DNA of 64,000 nt, taken from the NCBI GenBank assembly GCA_037441565.1, contig JBBIRW010000001.1:1-64000 (forward strand), read 5' to 3'. The DNA comes from JBBIRW01 sp037441565. GTDB taxonomy: Bacteria; Desulfobacterota; JBBIRW01. Within the stretch, counting starts at the first letter, position 1; each line of letters starts with the position of its first letter. The notes beneath the pieces are model-generated. The model was given only the letters and a program-made list of their open reading frames with translations, was not told where the DNA came from and ran no database searches. Made by a program: the position numbers and the translations under genes. Shown here one piece after another: positions 62,010-64,000 of the stretch.

Positions 62010-62676
62010 AAAACTGGACAGGTTTGAAGAGATACAAAAATTAATAAGGGATCTCAGGACCTACATCGTATATCTTCAGTATCTCGGTATAGATTCATTT
62101 CCAATAGATCTGACTCTTTCATTTATCCAGAGAAAGATAAACGGGTGTAAGAAATGTGTACTTTCCAGAAACAGAAAAAACATAGTATTTGGTAAGGGAG
62201 ATGAAAGAGCCCTGCTTATGATAATAGGAGAAGCTCCGGGGGAAGAAGAGGATGAGAAAGGGGAACCGTTTGTGGGAAGTGCTGGTCAGTTGCTAACAAG
62301 GATGCTTGAGTCAATAAATATAAAAAGGGAGGAGGTATATATAACGAACATAGTTAAATGCAGACCGCCCAGAAACAGGAATCCACTGAGAGAAGAAGTG
62401 AACAGTTGTATTGAATTCTTATGGGAACAGATAAGATGCATAAAACCAAAGATCATATTAGCACTTGGAAATATTTCAGCACAAACGCTTCTAAATACTG
62501 ATTCAAGGATATCGGAGCTGAGAGGAAAGTTTTATGATATCGCTGGCATTAAAGTGTTGCCAAGTTATCATCCTGCCTTTCTTTTGAGGAATCCCAGTAA
62601 AAAGAGGGAAGCATGGCATGATTTGAAAAAACTCAGGGAGGAGTATGAAAAGTTATCCAGAAGTCGTAATATCTGA
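61999..62676 (+). CDS. Uracil-DNA glycosylase, family 4 (iron-sulfur)
   Basis: A 225-residue UDG. GEAPGEEEDEKGEPFVGSAG is the catalytic motif, SYHPAFLLR the second. Four Cys fit the 4Fe-4S pattern: CKKC near residue 50, then Cys in VKCRPPRNRNP and in SCIEF. An extra ~45-residue N-terminal helix precedes the core. Removes uracil from DNA; the family is frequent in thermophiles but not limited to them. Overlaps coaBC by 11 bases. Confidence 0.9.
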   Translation: MESKKLDRFEEIQKLIRDLRTYIVYLQYLGIDSFPIDLTLSFIQRKINGCKKCVLSRNRKNIVFGKGDERALLMIIGEAPGEEEDEKGEPFVGSAGQLLTRMLESINIKREEVYITNIVKCRPPRNRNPLREEVNSCIEFLWEQIRCIKPKIILALGNISAQTLLNTDSRISELRGKFYDIAGIKVLPSYHPAFLLRNPSKKREAWHDLKKLREEYEKLSRSRNI

Positions 62677-63841
62677 AAAAGCAGTAAGGTCTCTGAAAAA
62701 AGGTTATCAATGGGTTTTCAAAGATGAGATAAAATCCGTAAAATCCCCTATATCACCTGGTGATATAATTTATGTTGTTTCACCACAAGGAAAAAGGATA
62801 GCAACAGGGTATATAAATCCGGCATCAACAATCGCTATAAGGATATTATCAATTGGTGAGGAGATTATTGATAAAAAATTCATAAAAATGAGGATAGAGA
62901 AGGCATGGAAAGAAAGGATGTCACTTGGATTTAAACCTGATGAATCGTTTCGCATTGTATTCAGTGAGGGGGATTTTCTTCCAGGATTGATCATTGATAA
63001 ATACAACAATGTATTGTCGATTCAAATATTGACAGCGGGGATGGAGCGGATGAGGAATGAGATTATTGAGATTTTAAAGGATCTTTTTAATCCAGACGCG
63101 ATCTTTGAAAGGAGCGATGTTCAAGTGCGCATGAAGGAAGGACTTCCTCTGCGAAAGGGTTTGCTGTCAGGTAGTGTTGAAAACAAGATAGAATGCAAAT
63201 GGGATGGCTTTACATTCATTGTGGATCTTGAGGATGGTCATAAAACCGGTTTCTATCTTGATCAGAGAGATAACAGGAAGGTGATCTCAAGATATGTTGA
63301 AGGGAAAGAGGTTCTTGATTGTTTTTCTTATACAGGTGGTTTTGCTATATATGCAGCAGCTTCAGGTGCAAAGAGATGTGTTGCAGTTGAGGATTCAGGA
63401 AAGGCTTTAGGAATCCTTTCCGAGAATATAAGAATAAATGGTTTCGAAAGAATTATTGAGGTGCAAATAGGAGATGTCTTTGAGGATCTCAGAACAAGAC
63501 TGAGGAGGGGTGAAAGGTTTGATTGTATAATACTTGACCCCCCACCATTTGTTCGTGAAAAGAGTTCGAAGAGTAGAGGCCTGAGCGGATATAGAGATAT
63601 AAATATGATCGCAATGAAACTTTTAAGGGAGGGAGGATATTTAATGACAGGGACTTGTTCAAATTCAGTGAGCATAGAGGATTTTCTGGGGGTAATAGGC
63701 TCAGCAAGTGCTGATGCTGGATGTATTATGCAACTTCTCGATATCAGGATACAGTCAAGTGATCATCCATATATTATTTCTATGCCGGAAACTCTCTATC
63801 TTAAATTTTTTACTTTTAAGAAAGTAGGGTTATTAACATGA
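62645..63841 (+). CDS. rlmI: Class I 23S rRNA methyltransferase, RlmI-like
   Basis: A 398-residue protein. An N-terminal PUA domain (GYQWVFKDEIKSV, ATGYINPASTIAIRILS) is followed by an EEHEE-type linker and a Rossmann methyltransferase with DLEDGHKTGFYLDQRDNR, VLDCFSYTGGFAIYAAASGA, and LDPPPFVREKSS. Consistent with the RlmI/RlmK-like m5C1962 group; the exact site is inferred. Overlaps the UDG gene by 32 bases. Confidence 0.85.
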   Translation: MKSYPEVVISEKAVRSLKKGYQWVFKDEIKSVKSPISPGDIIYVVSPQGKRIATGYINPASTIAIRILSIGEEIIDKKFIKMRIEKAWKERMSLGFKPDESFRIVFSEGDFLPGLIIDKYNNVLSIQILTAGMERMRNEIIEILKDLFNPDAIFERSDVQVRMKEGLPLRKGLLSGSVENKIECKWDGFTFIVDLEDGHKTGFYLDQRDNRKVISRYVEGKEVLDCFSYTGGFAIYAAASGAKRCVAVEDSGKALGILSENIRINGFERIIEVQIGDVFEDLRTRLRRGERFDCIILDPPPFVREKSSKSRGLSGYRDINMIAMKLLREGGYLMTGTCSNSVSIEDFLGVIGSASADAGCIMQLLDIRIQSSDHPYIISMPETLYLKFFTFKKVGLLT

Positions 63842-64000
63842 GGGTTATAAGATTTACATCTATTTTTATCACAGCAATTATATTGATCCTTATTCTAAAC
63901 CAGCATGTCCATGCCTCATTCGTGAATGTTGTAAAAATTCAGGGTATTATCAATCCCGCATCTGCTGAATTTCTTAAATACAGCATCAAGAAATCCGATG
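63838..64000 (+). CDS. NfeD-family membrane serine protease, N-terminal fragment
   Basis: The first 54 codons are in the window and the gene runs off the end. A signal-anchor helix (residues 5-25) ends in HVHA, then FVNVVKIQGIINPASAEFLKYSIKK, the opening strand and helix of the ClpP-like protease domain of long NfeD proteins. Starts by ATGA overlap with rlmI. Confidence 0.65.
   Translation, partial: MRVIRFTSIFITAIILILILNQHVHASFVNVVKIQGIINPASAEFLKYSIKKSD

Noticed and set aside
1..64000. CRISPR arrays, insertion sequences, phage genes and rRNA
   Set aside because: No regularly spaced repeats, transposase motifs, phage proteins or rRNA stretches were seen on either strand.

Overview
This is a dense, chromosomal, housekeeping-type window from a diderm bacterium. 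Outer-membrane evidence comes from a PilQ secretin and two lipoprotein-like proteins. The DNA is AT-rich by eye, arginine is mostly AGA/AGG and isoleucine often ATA, and many starts have strong GGAGG ribosome sites. Gene content includes type IV pili, the order pilMNOPQ-aroC-aroK-aroB-...-aroQ-accB-accC, futalosine-type menaquinone synthesis (MqnA), family-4 uracil-DNA glycosylase, AMMECR1 and Mut7-C proteins. Together these suggest an anaerobic lineage near Desulfobacterota, Nitrospirota or related candidate phyla. That placement is inference; no rRNA or marker tree was available. I see no phage, IS element, plasmid gene or CRISPR array.

Layout. (1) 2-13599, + strand: the 3' end of a type IV pilin, then membrane glycosyltransferases, an asparagine synthase, an ABC export module with TPR partners, a sugar oxidoreductase and acetyltransferase pair, and an O-antigen-ligase-like protein with TPRs. 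This reads as a surface-glycan or pilin-glycosylation locus. (2) 13589-23569: prepilin peptidase, a histidine kinase with an NtrC-type sigma54 regulator, then a four-gene minor-pilin operon (FimT/GspH, PilV, a giant PilW with fibronectin domains, PilX) behind a good sigma54 promoter match. (3) 23627-29367: a sigma70 promoter, a small XRE regulator and pilMNOPQ. (4) 29403-38010: shikimate genes (aroC, aroK, aroB, aroQ) interleaved with a TPR protein and a roadblock protein, then accB, accC, lipM, a second TPR protein, and a tRNA-Gly(CCC) that starts inside the end of that TPR gene. (5) 38123-39961, - strand: sixA, an HD protein, an alpha/beta hydrolase. (6) 40105-46124: an AddAB-like helicase/nuclease pair. 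(7) 46097-48023, - strand: a large YeiH-family transporter variant and a 53-residue single-helix membrane protein just downstream. (8) 48170-52162: a predicted aminopeptidase, queD-folE2, and, on the - strand, mqnA and a PHP phosphoesterase. (9) 52258-56127: zinc-ribbon protein, sirtuin, Mut7-C nuclease, rsmD, coaD, aminotransferase; then an AMMECR1 protein on the - strand. (10) 56822-64000: a ManC-ManB fusion with a decayed mutase domain beside an intact mutase, coaBC, UDG, rlmI and the start of nfeD.

How it fits together. The pilus genes form an almost complete assembly set apart from the motor ATPases and PilC. The upstream glycan genes may modify pilins. Chorismate from the aro genes can feed MqnA, and AccBC supplies malonyl-CoA. 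ManC and the mutase supply GDP-mannose-type donors for the glycosyltransferases. Most neighbouring genes overlap by 1-30 bases, so long operons are likely. No gene-free stretch exceeds 300 bases.
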